A stretch of DNA of 64,000 nt from Mycobacterium sp. IS-1590 (lineage in GTDB: Bacteria > Actinomycetota > Actinomycetes > Mycobacteriales > Mycobacteriaceae), in NCBI RefSeq assembly GCF_001500025.1, contig NZ_LQIW01000010.1, forward strand, positions 31,481 to 95,480. The letters run 5' to 3'. A program made the position numbers and the translations under genes. The notes beneath the pieces are model-generated. The model did not search any database. It worked only from the letters and a program-made list of their open reading frames with translations, and was not told the DNA's origin. Positions 34,609 through 42,828 of this stretch are shown in pieces (position 1 is the first letter of the stretch; the number at the start of each line of letters is the position of its first letter).

Positions 34609-34627
34609 TGCGGTTAGGCTACCCTAA
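34609..34627 (-). promoter_or_regulatory. IdeR iron box upstream of the siderophore-interacting gene
   Basis: Matches 16 of 19 positions of the mycobacterial IdeR consensus (palindrome TTAGG...CCTAA); the plus-strand core reads GTTAGGCTACCCTAA. On the coding (minus) strand it contains TAGCCT (34616-34621), a plausible -10, so Fe-IdeR would block transcription. It ends 22 bp upstream of the start codon. Confidence 0.82.
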
Positions 34628-34643
34628 GCCGCAACGGATGCTT

Positions 34644-34668
34644 ACCGGGTTGATCCCCCGCACCCGGT
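34644..34668. terminator. hairpin ACCGGGT/ACCCGGT downstream of the acyltransferase
   Basis: Seven-base perfect arms with an 11-nt loop, between the end of the acyltransferase gene and the iron-regulated promoter. It shares 17 of 19 bases with the hairpin after kgd. No U-tract follows, so terminator function is inferred. Confidence 0.4.
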
Positions 34669-34702
34669 GGCTGTTGCGGATCCGCCCGTTGAAGCCAGAC
34701 CG

Positions 34703-35842
34703 TCAGGAGCGCACCCGCGTGAACCGGTGCAGCAGCCACGCCAGCGGGACGGTCATCACGAAGGTGACGAGGAACAGCATGACGATCGACCCGGTGTAGA
34801 TCGGATAGTGCAGCACCTCGACCATCGCCAGTTCCATCGTGATCAGGTGGATCAGGAAGATCTCGTAGGAGATCTCGCCGAGGAACACCATCGGCCGGCT
34901 CGACAGCAACCGCGCGTAGATGCCGCGATCACCGAGCGCCAGCGGCGCCACCGCCAGCGTCGCGATCACCGCGTAGAAGAACGCCTTCACCAACGCCTCG
35001 CGTAATTCGGCGGGTGAGGTGGTCGGCTCGCCCGCGATGGGCGTGGACACGATGAAATAGCACGCCACCGCCAGCGGTATGCACGCCAGGCCGTAGGCCC
35101 GAACCCCCAGCGGTTGCAGCGCCGCCAGCAGCATCCCGCCGATGAACCAGGCGAGGTATGACGGCAGCCACAGCCGCGCGCCGTCGGGCAGGAAGTCGGT
35201 GGTGTGCACGAGGATCAACCACGCGGGCGTGATCAGCGCCAGAACGAACAGTCCCCCGATCAGCAGGCCCGGACGCCACCGTCGTCGACACAGCACCACC
35301 AGCAGCAACCACGCCAGCAGCGGCAGAACCGCATAGAACGCGACCTCCACCGCCAGGCTCCACATCTGCGTAAGCCCTTGATGCAGAAACGAATACAGGT
35401 AGCTGTCGGTGTAGATCTGGGTCAGCGTCAGGTTGCGGAACAACCCCTCCCAGGTGTGTCCCGGGTTCGGGCCCGCCGTGCGGAAGTGGTAGACGAGGTA
35501 GGCGACCAGCACCGTGACCACATAGGCGGGCATGATGCGCAACACCCGGCGCCATGCGTACCGGCGCACCGAGGGTCCGGGCCTACCCTCCGCGCAAGCC
35601 TTCACCCACGGCGAGAACAACAGAAACCCGCTGAGCACGAAGAAGATCGGCACTCCGATCTCGGCGCGCGAGTACACCAGACCGACATAGCCCTGCGGGT
35701 ACTTGCCCGTCGTGTACGCGGCGTGGGTCAACATCACCAACAATGCGGCGACGGCGCGGATCCCGGTGAGCGAAGAGACTCGTTCGGCCCTGCTGACGGA
35801 TTCCAATCCGCCCTGCGCGTCCAAGCCGCGCGACAGCGTCAT
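34703..35842 (-). CDS. membrane acyltransferase, family 3 (Rv1254-like)
   Basis: 379 aa with about 10 transmembrane helices. Acyltransferase_3 signature: SLTGIRAVAALLVMLTHAAY with the catalytic-type His, then IGVPIFFVLSGFLLFSPW and the Arg-rich RRYAWRRVLRIMPAY. Proteins of this kind O-acylate sugars or lipids at the membrane; the target is unknown. It overlaps deaD by 4 nt (ATGA), so it is co-translated with a helicase, an arrangement shared with M. tuberculosis (Rv1253-Rv1254). Confidence 0.9.
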   Translation of the reverse strand: MTLSRGLDAQGGLESVSRAERVSSLTGIRAVAALLVMLTHAAYTTGKYPQGYVGLVYSRAEIGVPIFFVLSGFLLFSPWVKACAEGRPGPSVRRYAWRRVLRIMPAYVVTVLVAYLVYHFRTAGPNPGHTWEGLFRNLTLTQIYTDSYLYSFLHQGLTQMWSLAVEVAFYAVLPLLAWLLLVVLCRRRWRPGLLIGGLFVLALITPAWLILVHTTDFLPDGARLWLPSYLAWFIGGMLLAALQPLGVRAYGLACIPLAVACYFIVSTPIAGEPTTSPAELREALVKAFFYAVIATLAVAPLALGDRGIYARLLSSRPMVFLGEISYEIFLIHLITMELAMVEVLHYPIYTGSIVMLFLVTFVMTVPLAWLLHRFTRVRS

Positions 35843-37524
35843 CTCTGCTTGTGCCGGCCCTTGTCCGGCCGTCGATCGGGCTGCAGGTTGATCTTCACCC
35901 CCGAGATACGGGTGTTCTCAAGGGCTTTGAGTGTCTTCCTGGGCAGATCGGCGGGCAGCTCCACCAACGAGAAATCCGGGCGGATGGTGATGTGGCCGAA
36001 ATCGCTGCGGTGCAGGCCACCTTCGTTGGCGATGGCGCCGACGATGTGGCCGGGCCCGACCTTGTGCCGCTTGCCCACCGAGATGCGGTAGGTGGCCAGG
36101 CCTTCGCGCGGTTTGCGGTCCGGCTTGTCGCGGCGGGGACGCTCATCGCGTTCGCGGCGTTTCTCCGGCGGCGGTTCGACCATGAAGAACTCGTCACCGC
36201 CGTGCGCCTGCGTGGCCAACGCCGCCGCGATGTCGGCGATCGGCACGTCGTGCTCGCGTTCGTAGTCCTCGATGATGTTGCGGAAGACGTCGACCCCCGG
36301 GGCGCTCAGCGCTTCGGTGATCGAGTCGCGGAATTTCGCCACCCGCTGGGCGTTGACGTCCTCGACGGTGGGCAGTTCCGCCTCCACCAGCTTGGAGCGG
36401 GTGGCCTTCTCGATGGCCTTGAGCAGGTGGCGCTCGCGCGGTGTGACGAACAGCAACGCCGACCCGGACCGGCCCGCCCGGCCCGTGCGTCCGATGCGGT
36501 GCACATAGGACTCGGTGTCATTGGGGATGTCGTAGTTCAAGACGTGCGAGATGCGTTCGACGTCGAGTCCGCGCGCGGCGACATCCGTCGCGATGAGGAT
36601 GTCGATCCTGCCGTCCTTCAATGCGGCGATCGTGCGCTCGCGCTGGGCCTGCGGAATGTCTCCGTTGATCGCCGCAGCGGCGAAACCCCTGGCCTTGAGC
36701 CGCTCGGCGACCTCTTCGGTGGCCTGTTTGGTGCGGACGAACACGATCATCGCGTCGCCCTCCTCCACCTCGAGCACCCGCGTCAGCGCGTCCATCTTGC
36801 GGTGGCCCGACACCTGGATGTAGCGCTGCGAAATGTTCTCGGCGGTCGCGGTTTTCGCCTTGACCGTGACCTCGACCGGGTCGTGCAGGTATTGCTTGGT
36901 GATCTTGCGGATCGCCGGCGGCATGGTCGCCGAGAACAACGCGACCTGCTTGAACTCGGGGGTGTCGGACAGGATGCGCTCGACATCCTCGGCGAAGCCC
37001 ATCTGCAGCATCTCGTCGGCCTCGTCGAGCACGAGGTAGTCGAGCCGCGACAGGTCCAGACGGCCCTTCTCGAGGTGATCGATCACCCGGCCCGGCGTGC
37101 CCACGACGACCTGGGCCCCGCGTTTGAGTCCCGCCAACTGGGGACCATAGGACGAGCCGCCGTAGATCGGCAGCACGTTGACCTCCGGCAGGTGGGCGCC
37201 GTACCGGCCGAACGCCTCGGCCACCTGCAGCGCCAGTTCGCGCGTCGGCGCAAGGACCAGCGCCTGGGTTGCCCGGCTCGCGGTGTCGATCTTGGACAGG
37301 ATCGGGATTGCGAACGCGGCGGTCTTGCCGGTGCCGGTCTGGGCCAGGCCCACCACGTCGGAACCCGCCATCATGGCCGGGATGGTGGCCGCCTGGATCG
37401 CCGACGGCGACTCGTAGCCGACGTCGACGACGGCCCGCAGCACCGAAGGGTGAATCTGCAGGTCGTCGAAGGTCAGGGTGCCGGTCGAGCCGTCGGGGCT
37501 CGCATCCGACTCGGCGGAGGTCAT
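35839..37524 (-). CDS. deaD: DEAD-box RNA helicase DeaD/CsdA
   Basis: 561 aa. ATP-dependent RNA helicase for RNA decay, ribosome assembly and cold adaptation. Motifs in order: Q motif AIQAATIP, AQTGTGKT, PTRELA, TPGRV, DEAD, SAT, HRIGRTGRAGR. A basic Arg/Lys linker (about 450-475) leads to a DbpA-type RNA-binding domain (YRISVGKRHKVGPGHIVGAI) and a basic tail. ATG 37524 starts MTSAESDASPDG; a longer frame would add 26 unrelated residues. The upstream 92 bp are a divergent region shared with lprE. Confidence 0.94.
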   Translation of the reverse strand: MTSAESDASPDGSTGTLTFDDLQIHPSVLRAVVDVGYESPSAIQAATIPAMMAGSDVVGLAQTGTGKTAAFAIPILSKIDTASRATQALVLAPTRELALQVAEAFGRYGAHLPEVNVLPIYGGSSYGPQLAGLKRGAQVVVGTPGRVIDHLEKGRLDLSRLDYLVLDEADEMLQMGFAEDVERILSDTPEFKQVALFSATMPPAIRKITKQYLHDPVEVTVKAKTATAENISQRYIQVSGHRKMDALTRVLEVEEGDAMIVFVRTKQATEEVAERLKARGFAAAAINGDIPQAQRERTIAALKDGRIDILIATDVAARGLDVERISHVLNYDIPNDTESYVHRIGRTGRAGRSGSALLFVTPRERHLLKAIEKATRSKLVEAELPTVEDVNAQRVAKFRDSITEALSAPGVDVFRNIIEDYEREHDVPIADIAAALATQAHGGDEFFMVEPPPEKRRERDERPRRDKPDRKPREGLATYRISVGKRHKVGPGHIVGAIANEGGLHRSDFGHITIRPDFSLVELPADLPRKTLKALENTRISGVKINLQPDRRPDKGRHKQR

Positions 37525-37616
37525 CGCGTCGAGTCTAGTGCCCGCGAGCGGCCCTTTTCGCCACGCGGTGTGTCGGCGCGACCTGGTCGACGCGATTTGC
37601 AAGGGTGGCTCAGGTG

Positions 37617-38189
37617 ATGTGCACGGTTCGGTTCAAGGCGCTCCTTCGCTCGGCGACGGCGCTCTCGGCGGTGGTGCTGGTCGCCGTTGGCTGCGGGGCA
37701 AGCGACTCCACCGTCTCCAAGACGCCCGAGGCTCTGCCCTCCGCCGCGCCTGTTTCGGCCGCGCCACCGGCTGCTCCCCCCGCCGCCGCGTCCGGCGCAC
37801 CGGCGGCCGACCCTTGCGCGGTCAACCTCGCCGCGCCGGAGATCACCAGGGCGGTGGCCGAGTTGCCGCGTGATCCGCGCAGCAACCAGGGCTGGAACCC
37901 GGAACCGATCGCGGGCAATTACAACGAGTGCGCGAAGCTGTCGGTCGTCATCGTCAAGGCCAACACCAACGCCACCAACCCGAACACGCGGGCGGTGATG
38001 TTCCACCTCGGCAAGTTCATCCCGAGCGGGGCGCCCGACACCTACGGGTTCAACGGCGTCGACACGTCCGAGAGCACGGGCGACACGGTCGCGCTGCGCT
38101 ACTCGAACGGCGTGCCGGGGCTCGACAGCGTGGTCAGGTTCCGGTGGAACGGAAACGGCGTCGAGCTGATCGGGAACACCGGCGGCTGA
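37617..38189 (+). CDS. lprE: lipoprotein LprE (LppP/LprE family)
   Basis: 190 aa. Signal sequence with lipobox ending V-A-V-G-C near residue 25, then a Pro/Ala-rich linker (about 35-65) and the LppP/LprE domain (DPCAVNLAAPEITRAVAELP, YNECAKLSVVIVKA). Lipid-anchored outside the membrane; in M. tuberculosis LprE is a TLR2-active lipoprotein, but its physiological role is unclear. The start could also be the in-frame GTG at 37605 (adds four residues). Confidence 0.85.
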   Translation: MCTVRFKALLRSATALSAVVLVAVGCGASDSTVSKTPEALPSAAPVSAAPPAAPPAAASGAPAADPCAVNLAAPEITRAVAELPRDPRSNQGWNPEPIAGNYNECAKLSVVIVKANTNATNPNTRAVMFHLGKFIPSGAPDTYGFNGVDTSESTGDTVALRYSNGVPGLDSVVRFRWNGNGVELIGNTGG

Positions 38190-38213
38190 CGTCCCCCCAC
38201 CATGCCGCAGCCG

Positions 38214-38238
38214 CGCCGAACGTGGGTTACCCGCACGC
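38214..38238 (+). repeat. left inverted repeat flanking the DUF559 gene
   Basis: 25 bp, identical to the reverse complement of 39313-39337; core ACGTGGGTTACCCGCACGC. Similarity continues imperfectly for about 40 bp inward. It lies between the convergent lprE and DUF559 genes. Confidence 0.85.
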
Positions 38239-38279
38239 GCTTCGTGGCGCCGACGTGTATCGAGCTCACACTCGGCGGC

Positions 38280-39185
38280 CTACAGCTCGGCGATTCGAGC
38301 GTTGAGCCGAACCGTGTCCGAATGCGGCCAGCCTCTCGCCTGCATCGCGTCCCGTACGCGAGCCAGAAAGACATGCGGACGATTGCGCAAGAGATCTCGA
38401 CTCACCCGGACGATCAGCCAGCCTTCGGCCGCCAGGTCGGCCAGCCGGTCGATGTCGCGTGCATGCTGTATCGGATCGTCCCAGTGTTGCGGACCGTCGT
38501 ATTCGACGCCGACCTTGAATTCCTTCCAGCCGAGGTCCACCCGGCCGACGAAAGAGCCGTACTCGTCAACGACGACGATTTGCGTGCGCGGTCTTGGAAA
38601 CCCCGCGGCGACCATGAGCAGGCGTGTCCGGGTTTCCTGCGGTGATTCGGCGCCGCCGTCCATCAGCTCCAGGACCCGCCGCAGCTGCACGATGCCGCGG
38701 GCACCGCGCCGTGTTTCGGCGAGACGCTCGACATCGATCGGCTTGAGACCGGTAACGTGCGCCAACGCATCGACCGCGATGATCGCTCTCTCGAGCCCCT
38801 TCCTCCGCCCGAGATCGAATGCCGTCCGCGCGGGCGTGGTCACCGGCATTCCGTGCACGACGCTGAGCTCCTCATCGCGCAGCTTCGCCCGATGGATGGT
38901 GATTCCGTCGACGTCACATGCCTCGCCGCGAATCAGTTCGGCAGGCAGGTCCGCGTCGATCCATCGGGATCCGTGCAAAGCCGCGGCCGACAGTCCGGCG
39001 AGGGTGGCGTTTCGCCGGGACCACAACCATGCCGCCACCCCCCTGCGCTCAGGTGTCAGCTCCACCCCCGTCGGCAGATACACGTTGCGGTAGATCATGG
39101 TGTGGCGGCTGACGAGCGTCCGCCTAGTCACCGTGCCGGCCGTCAACGCTTCGGTGCCGATGAACGGCGACGCATTCGTATCCAT
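38280..39185 (-). CDS. AbiEi-like / DUF559 protein with VSR-type endonuclease fold
   Basis: 301 aa. N-terminal part (about 10-110) resembles the AbiEi-type winged-helix antitoxin region (RRNATLAGLSAAALHGSRW). The C-terminal part (about 200-290) is a DUF559 domain of the restriction-endonuclease-like (VSR/MTES_1575) fold: GRVDLGWKEFKVGVEYDGPQ, then W-D and VRVSRDLLRNR. Acidic residues D and E-Y-D fit a nuclease centre, though activity is unproven. It sits between genes that are adjacent in M. tuberculosis (lprE and Rv1251c) and is bracketed by 25-bp inverted repeats, so it looks like an inserted cassette. A longer frame upstream is not supported. Confidence 0.8.
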   Translation of the reverse strand: MDTNASPFIGTEALTAGTVTRRTLVSRHTMIYRNVYLPTGVELTPERRGVAAWLWSRRNATLAGLSAAALHGSRWIDADLPAELIRGEACDVDGITIHRAKLRDEELSVVHGMPVTTPARTAFDLGRRKGLERAIIAVDALAHVTGLKPIDVERLAETRRGARGIVQLRRVLELMDGGAESPQETRTRLLMVAAGFPRPRTQIVVVDEYGSFVGRVDLGWKEFKVGVEYDGPQHWDDPIQHARDIDRLADLAAEGWLIVRVSRDLLRNRPHVFLARVRDAMQARGWPHSDTVRLNARIAEL

Positions 39186-39312
39186 GCGGTCACCGTCGGT
39201 ACCGGGTCTCACACAATCGTCCGGCGCGGCGGAATGGACGCGGGGCCCTGTGCATACGCGCGTCGTTGTGAATCGACGAGTGTGGCCTTGTGTCACGCCC
39301 AGGCCGCGCGGG

Positions 39313-39337
39313 GCGTGCGGGTAACCCACGTTCGGCG
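39313..39337 (-). repeat. right inverted repeat flanking the DUF559 gene
   Basis: Reverse complement of 38214-38238, perfect over 25 bp. It lies 26 bp upstream of the -10 box of the nuclease-helicase gene, so the insertion may have altered that promoter. Confidence 0.85.
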
Positions 39338-39363
39338 GAGGTGGGGGTGTCGTCGGGGTCACA

Positions 39364-39369
39364 TACAGT
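39364..39369 (+). promoter_or_regulatory. -10 box (TACAGT) for the nuclease-helicase gene
   Basis: Exactly 6 nt before the GTG at 39376; leaderless. Confidence 0.55.
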
Positions 39370-39375
39370 GGCACC

Positions 39376-42300
39376 GTGTTCGTGGCCTCCGATGGCGCCG
39401 AAACCCGCGTCGTATACAGCGCATCCGATCTCGCAGCGGCGGCCCGCTGCGAGTACGCGCTGCTGCGCGCGTTCGACGCCAAGCTCGGTCGGGGTCCCGC
39501 CGTCGCGACCGAGGACGAGCTGCTGGCCAGGACGGCTCAGCTCGGCGATGAGCATGAACAGCGACACCTCGACCTGCTGCGCGAGCGCGCCGACGTCGTG
39601 ATCATCGGCCGGCCCCCGTACACGGTCGACGGCCTGACCGCCGCCGCCGAGCAGACGCGTCGAGCTGTCGAGCGTCGCGCCGAGGTGATCTACCAGGCCG
39701 CGATGTTCGACGGCCGATTCGTCGGTTTCGCCGACTTCCTGATCTTGGAGCGGGACGACGACGGCGAGCGATATCGGTTGCGCGACACCAAGATCGCCCG
39801 CTCGGTGAAGGTGGAGGCGCTGCTGCAGTTGGCGGCCTATGCCGAAGTGCTCACCGCCGCGGGGGTACCGGTGGCCGACGAGGTCGAGCTGGTTCTCGGT
39901 GACGGCGCCACCGCGAGCTACCGCATCGACGAATTGCTTGCGGTCTACCGCCCCCGCCGCCAGGCGCTGCAGCGCCTGCTCGACGACCACTTCGCGTCCG
40001 GTGCGCCGGTCGACTGGGCCGACGACACCGTCCGCGCGTGTTTTCGCTGTCCCGAATGCGAGGCCCAGGTTCGCGCCGGCGACGATCTGCTGCTGGTGGC
40101 CAACATGCGGGTCAGCCAGCGGGCGCGCCTGCTCGACGCCGGCATCGGCACGGTCGCCGAACTCGCGCGACACGAGGGTCCGGTCGCCGAGCTTTCGGCG
40201 CGTACCCTCACCGCGCTGCAGGAGCAGGCCCGGCTGCAGCTGGCGCCGCGGGTGGACGGCAAGCCGCCCTACCAGATCGTCGACCCCCAACCGTTGACGC
40301 TGCTGCCCGACCCCGACAAGGGTGACCTGTTCTTCGACTTCGAGGGCGACCCCCTGTGGACTTCGGGAGCCGCGCGGCCGGCGACATCGGGCTCCGACGG
40401 TCAAGATTGGGGCCTGGAGTACCTGTGGGGCGTGCTCGAGGTCGGCGGCGGTTTCCGGCCACTGTGGGCGCACGACCGTCCGAGTGAGCGCACGGCTCTC
40501 GTCGACTTCCTCAAGCTGGTGCGCCAGCGCCGCAAGCGGTATCCGAAGATGCACATCTACCACTACGCGGCGTACGAGAAGACGGCACTTCTTCGGTTGG
40601 CCGGCCGCTACGGTGTCGGCGAGGACGAGGTCGACGACCTGCTGCGCAGCGGCGTCCTGGTCGACCTGTATCCCTTGGTGCGCAAGAGCATTCGCGTGGG
40701 TACGGAGAACTACAGCCTGAAATCGCTCGAGCCGCTGTACATGGGCAACGAGCTACGCACCGGCGACGTCACCACAGCGACGGAGTCGATCACGATGTAC
40801 GCGCGCTTTTGTGCGCTGCGGGCCGAAGGTCGCCGCGACGAAGCCGACAACATGCTCAAGAAGATCGAGGATTACAACCGCTACGACTGCCGGTCCACAC
40901 ACCGGCTGCGCGACTGGCTGATCAAGATAGCGATCGAGTCCAGCGTGCCGCCGCTGGGACCGCAGCCCGTCACGCAGAGCGTCGCGGTCGAGGACACCGA
41001 TCAACTGGCGCGCACGCTGATGGACTTCGCCGGAGACGGTGTGGCGCAGCGCAGTCCGGAACAGACTGCCGCGGCATTGATGGCCGCCGCGCGCGGGTAT
41101 CACCGCCGCGAGGACAAACCGTTCTGGTGGGCGCATTTCGACCGGCTGAACAGTCCGGTCGACGAGTGGGGCGACACCACCGACGTGTTCCTGGTCGACG
41201 CCGACGGCGTCGCGGTCGTCAAGGACTGGCATCTGCCGTCGACGCGCGCGCGCAAACAGCAGCGCTGGCTGGAACTGACCGGCGCGCTGGAGGGCGGTGG
41301 CATCAACAGAGAGGTGTTCGCGCTGTACGAACCGCCGTCGCCCGCTGGGATGGCCGACAACGCGGACCGGCGCGCCGCCGGCACTGCCGACGTCATCGAG
41401 GTCGACGACCCCAATGTCCCCACCCGGGTGGTGATCTGCGAACGCGAAACCCCGGCCGGGACGTTCCCGCAGACGCCGTTCGCACTCACGCCGCGAAACA
41501 TCGTGCCGACCAAGAAGTTACGTGAGGCGATCGACACCGCGGCCGCCGACGTCGCGGCCGCGTTACCGGATCTGCCGCGCACCGCGGTGGTCGACATCCT
41601 GCTGCGACGGCCCCCGCGTACGCGCAGCGGCGCGCCTCTGCCCCACACCGGCGATGTCACCGCCGACATCACCGCCGCGGTGCTCGACCTGGAGTCGTCG
41701 TATCTCGCCGTGCACGGCCCGCCCGGCACCGGCAAGACGTTCACGGCGGCCCGGATCATCGCCCGCCTGGTCAACGACCACAAGTGGCGCGTCGGGGTCG
41801 TGGCCCAGTCACATGCCGTGGTGGAGAACCTCTTTCGCGAGCTCATCAAGGCCGGGGTGGACCCACAGCGCATCGCCAAGAAGGACTGCCCCGACGACGT
41901 CGGCTGTCAGGCCATCGACAAGGACGAGTACGCGGCGTTCATCGCCGACCACGCCGGGTGCGTCATCGGTGGCACCGCATGGGATTTCGCGAACGACACG
42001 CGCGTCGAGGCCCGCAGCCTGAATCTGCTGGTGATCGAGGAGGCGGGGCAGTACTGCCTGGCCAACACGATCGCCGTGGCCAGGGCCGCCGGCAACCTGA
42101 TGCTGCTCGGCGACCCGCAACAGCTGCCGCAGGTGAGCCAGGGCCACCACCCCGAGCCGGTCGACGCGTCGGCGCTCGGCTGGCTGGTGCAGGAAAACCG
42201 CACGCTGCCAGCAGAACTCGGATACTTCCTCGACCGCTCCTACCGGATGCACCCCGCGGTGTGCGCGCCGGTCTCCCGGCTGGCATACGAGGGCAAGCTG

Positions 42301-42828
42301 CGCCCGGCGGAGGACGGCCCCGGCGCGCGGCGCCTCGAGGGCCAGAATCCCGGCGTGCGCGTGGTGTCCATTCCTCACGACGGCAACTCCACGAGCAGCC
42401 CCGAAGAGGCCCAAGCAATCGTCGCGGCGACACTGACCCTGCTCGGCAACGACTGGACCGACGAGCACGGCACCCGCGCGTTGACACAGAACGACGTCCT
42501 GGTCGTCGCCCCCTACAACGCACAGGTGCTGCTGTTGCGCGACTATTTCGAGGCGGCCGGGCTGCCCGACGTCGCGGTCGGCACCGTCGACAAGTTCCAG
42601 GGCCGGCAGGCGCCGGTGGTGTTCGTGTCGATGACGGCGTCCTCCATCGACGATGTGCCGCGAGGAATATCGTTTCTGCTCAACAGGAATCGGCTCAACG
42701 TCGCGGTCAGCCGCGCGAAATACCTCAGCGTGATCGTCCGGTCGGAGGCGCTGACCGAGTACCTGCCGAGCACACCGGGCCGCTTGATCGAGTTGGGCGC
42801 GTTCCTGTCGCTGGGGGAACCCACGTGA
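39376..42828 (+). CDS. TM0106-type RecB-like nuclease fused to SF1 helicase (Rv1251c-like)
   Basis: 1150 aa (Rv1251c about 1139). N-terminal Cas4/AddB-like nuclease: C25 (SASDLAAAARCEYALL), FADFLIL and RDTKIARSVKVEALLQLAAY as nuclease motifs, then C222-x2-C225-x2-C228, the one-plus-three Cys layout of 4Fe-4S nucleases. An RNase H-like domain follows (DLFFDFEGDPLW). The C-terminal half is an SF1 UPF1/Dna2-like helicase: GPPGTGKT (781-788), VIEEAGQ, LGDPQQLPQV, VGTVDKFQGRQAPVV and LNRNRLNVAVSRAK. Probably processes DNA ends or structured nucleic acid; the pathway is undefined. TGATG links it to the next gene. Confidence 0.9.
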   Translation: MFVASDGAETRVVYSASDLAAAARCEYALLRAFDAKLGRGPAVATEDELLARTAQLGDEHEQRHLDLLRERADVVIIGRPPYTVDGLTAAAEQTRRAVERRAEVIYQAAMFDGRFVGFADFLILERDDDGERYRLRDTKIARSVKVEALLQLAAYAEVLTAAGVPVADEVELVLGDGATASYRIDELLAVYRPRRQALQRLLDDHFASGAPVDWADDTVRACFRCPECEAQVRAGDDLLLVANMRVSQRARLLDAGIGTVAELARHEGPVAELSARTLTALQEQARLQLAPRVDGKPPYQIVDPQPLTLLPDPDKGDLFFDFEGDPLWTSGAARPATSGSDGQDWGLEYLWGVLEVGGGFRPLWAHDRPSERTALVDFLKLVRQRRKRYPKMHIYHYAAYEKTALLRLAGRYGVGEDEVDDLLRSGVLVDLYPLVRKSIRVGTENYSLKSLEPLYMGNELRTGDVTTATESITMYARFCALRAEGRRDEADNMLKKIEDYNRYDCRSTHRLRDWLIKIAIESSVPPLGPQPVTQSVAVEDTDQLARTLMDFAGDGVAQRSPEQTAAALMAAARGYHRREDKPFWWAHFDRLNSPVDEWGDTTDVFLVDADGVAVVKDWHLPSTRARKQQRWLELTGALEGGGINREVFALYEPPSPAGMADNADRRAAGTADVIEVDDPNVPTRVVICERETPAGTFPQTPFALTPRNIVPTKKLREAIDTAAADVAAALPDLPRTAVVDILLRRPPRTRSGAPLPHTGDVTADITAAVLDLESSYLAVHGPPGTGKTFTAARIIARLVNDHKWRVGVVAQSHAVVENLFRELIKAGVDPQRIAKKDCPDDVGCQAIDKDEYAAFIADHAGCVIGGTAWDFANDTRVEARSLNLLVIEEAGQYCLANTIAVARAAGNLMLLGDPQQLPQVSQGHHPEPVDASALGWLVQENRTLPAELGYFLDRSYRMHPAVCAPVSRLAYEGKLRPAEDGPGARRLEGQNPGVRVVSIPHDGNSTSSPEEAQAIVAATLTLLGNDWTDEHGTRALTQNDVLVVAPYNAQVLLLRDYFEAAGLPDVAVGTVDKFQGRQAPVVFVSMTASSIDDVPRGISFLLNRNRLNVAVSRAKYLSVIVRSEALTEYLPSTPGRLIELGAFLSLGEPT

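Noticed and set aside
38190..38279. Direct repeats (target-site duplication) outside the 25-bp inverted repeats
   Set aside because: Flanks on the two sides share only short C-rich runs, no convincing duplication, so transposase-type insertion is not claimed.
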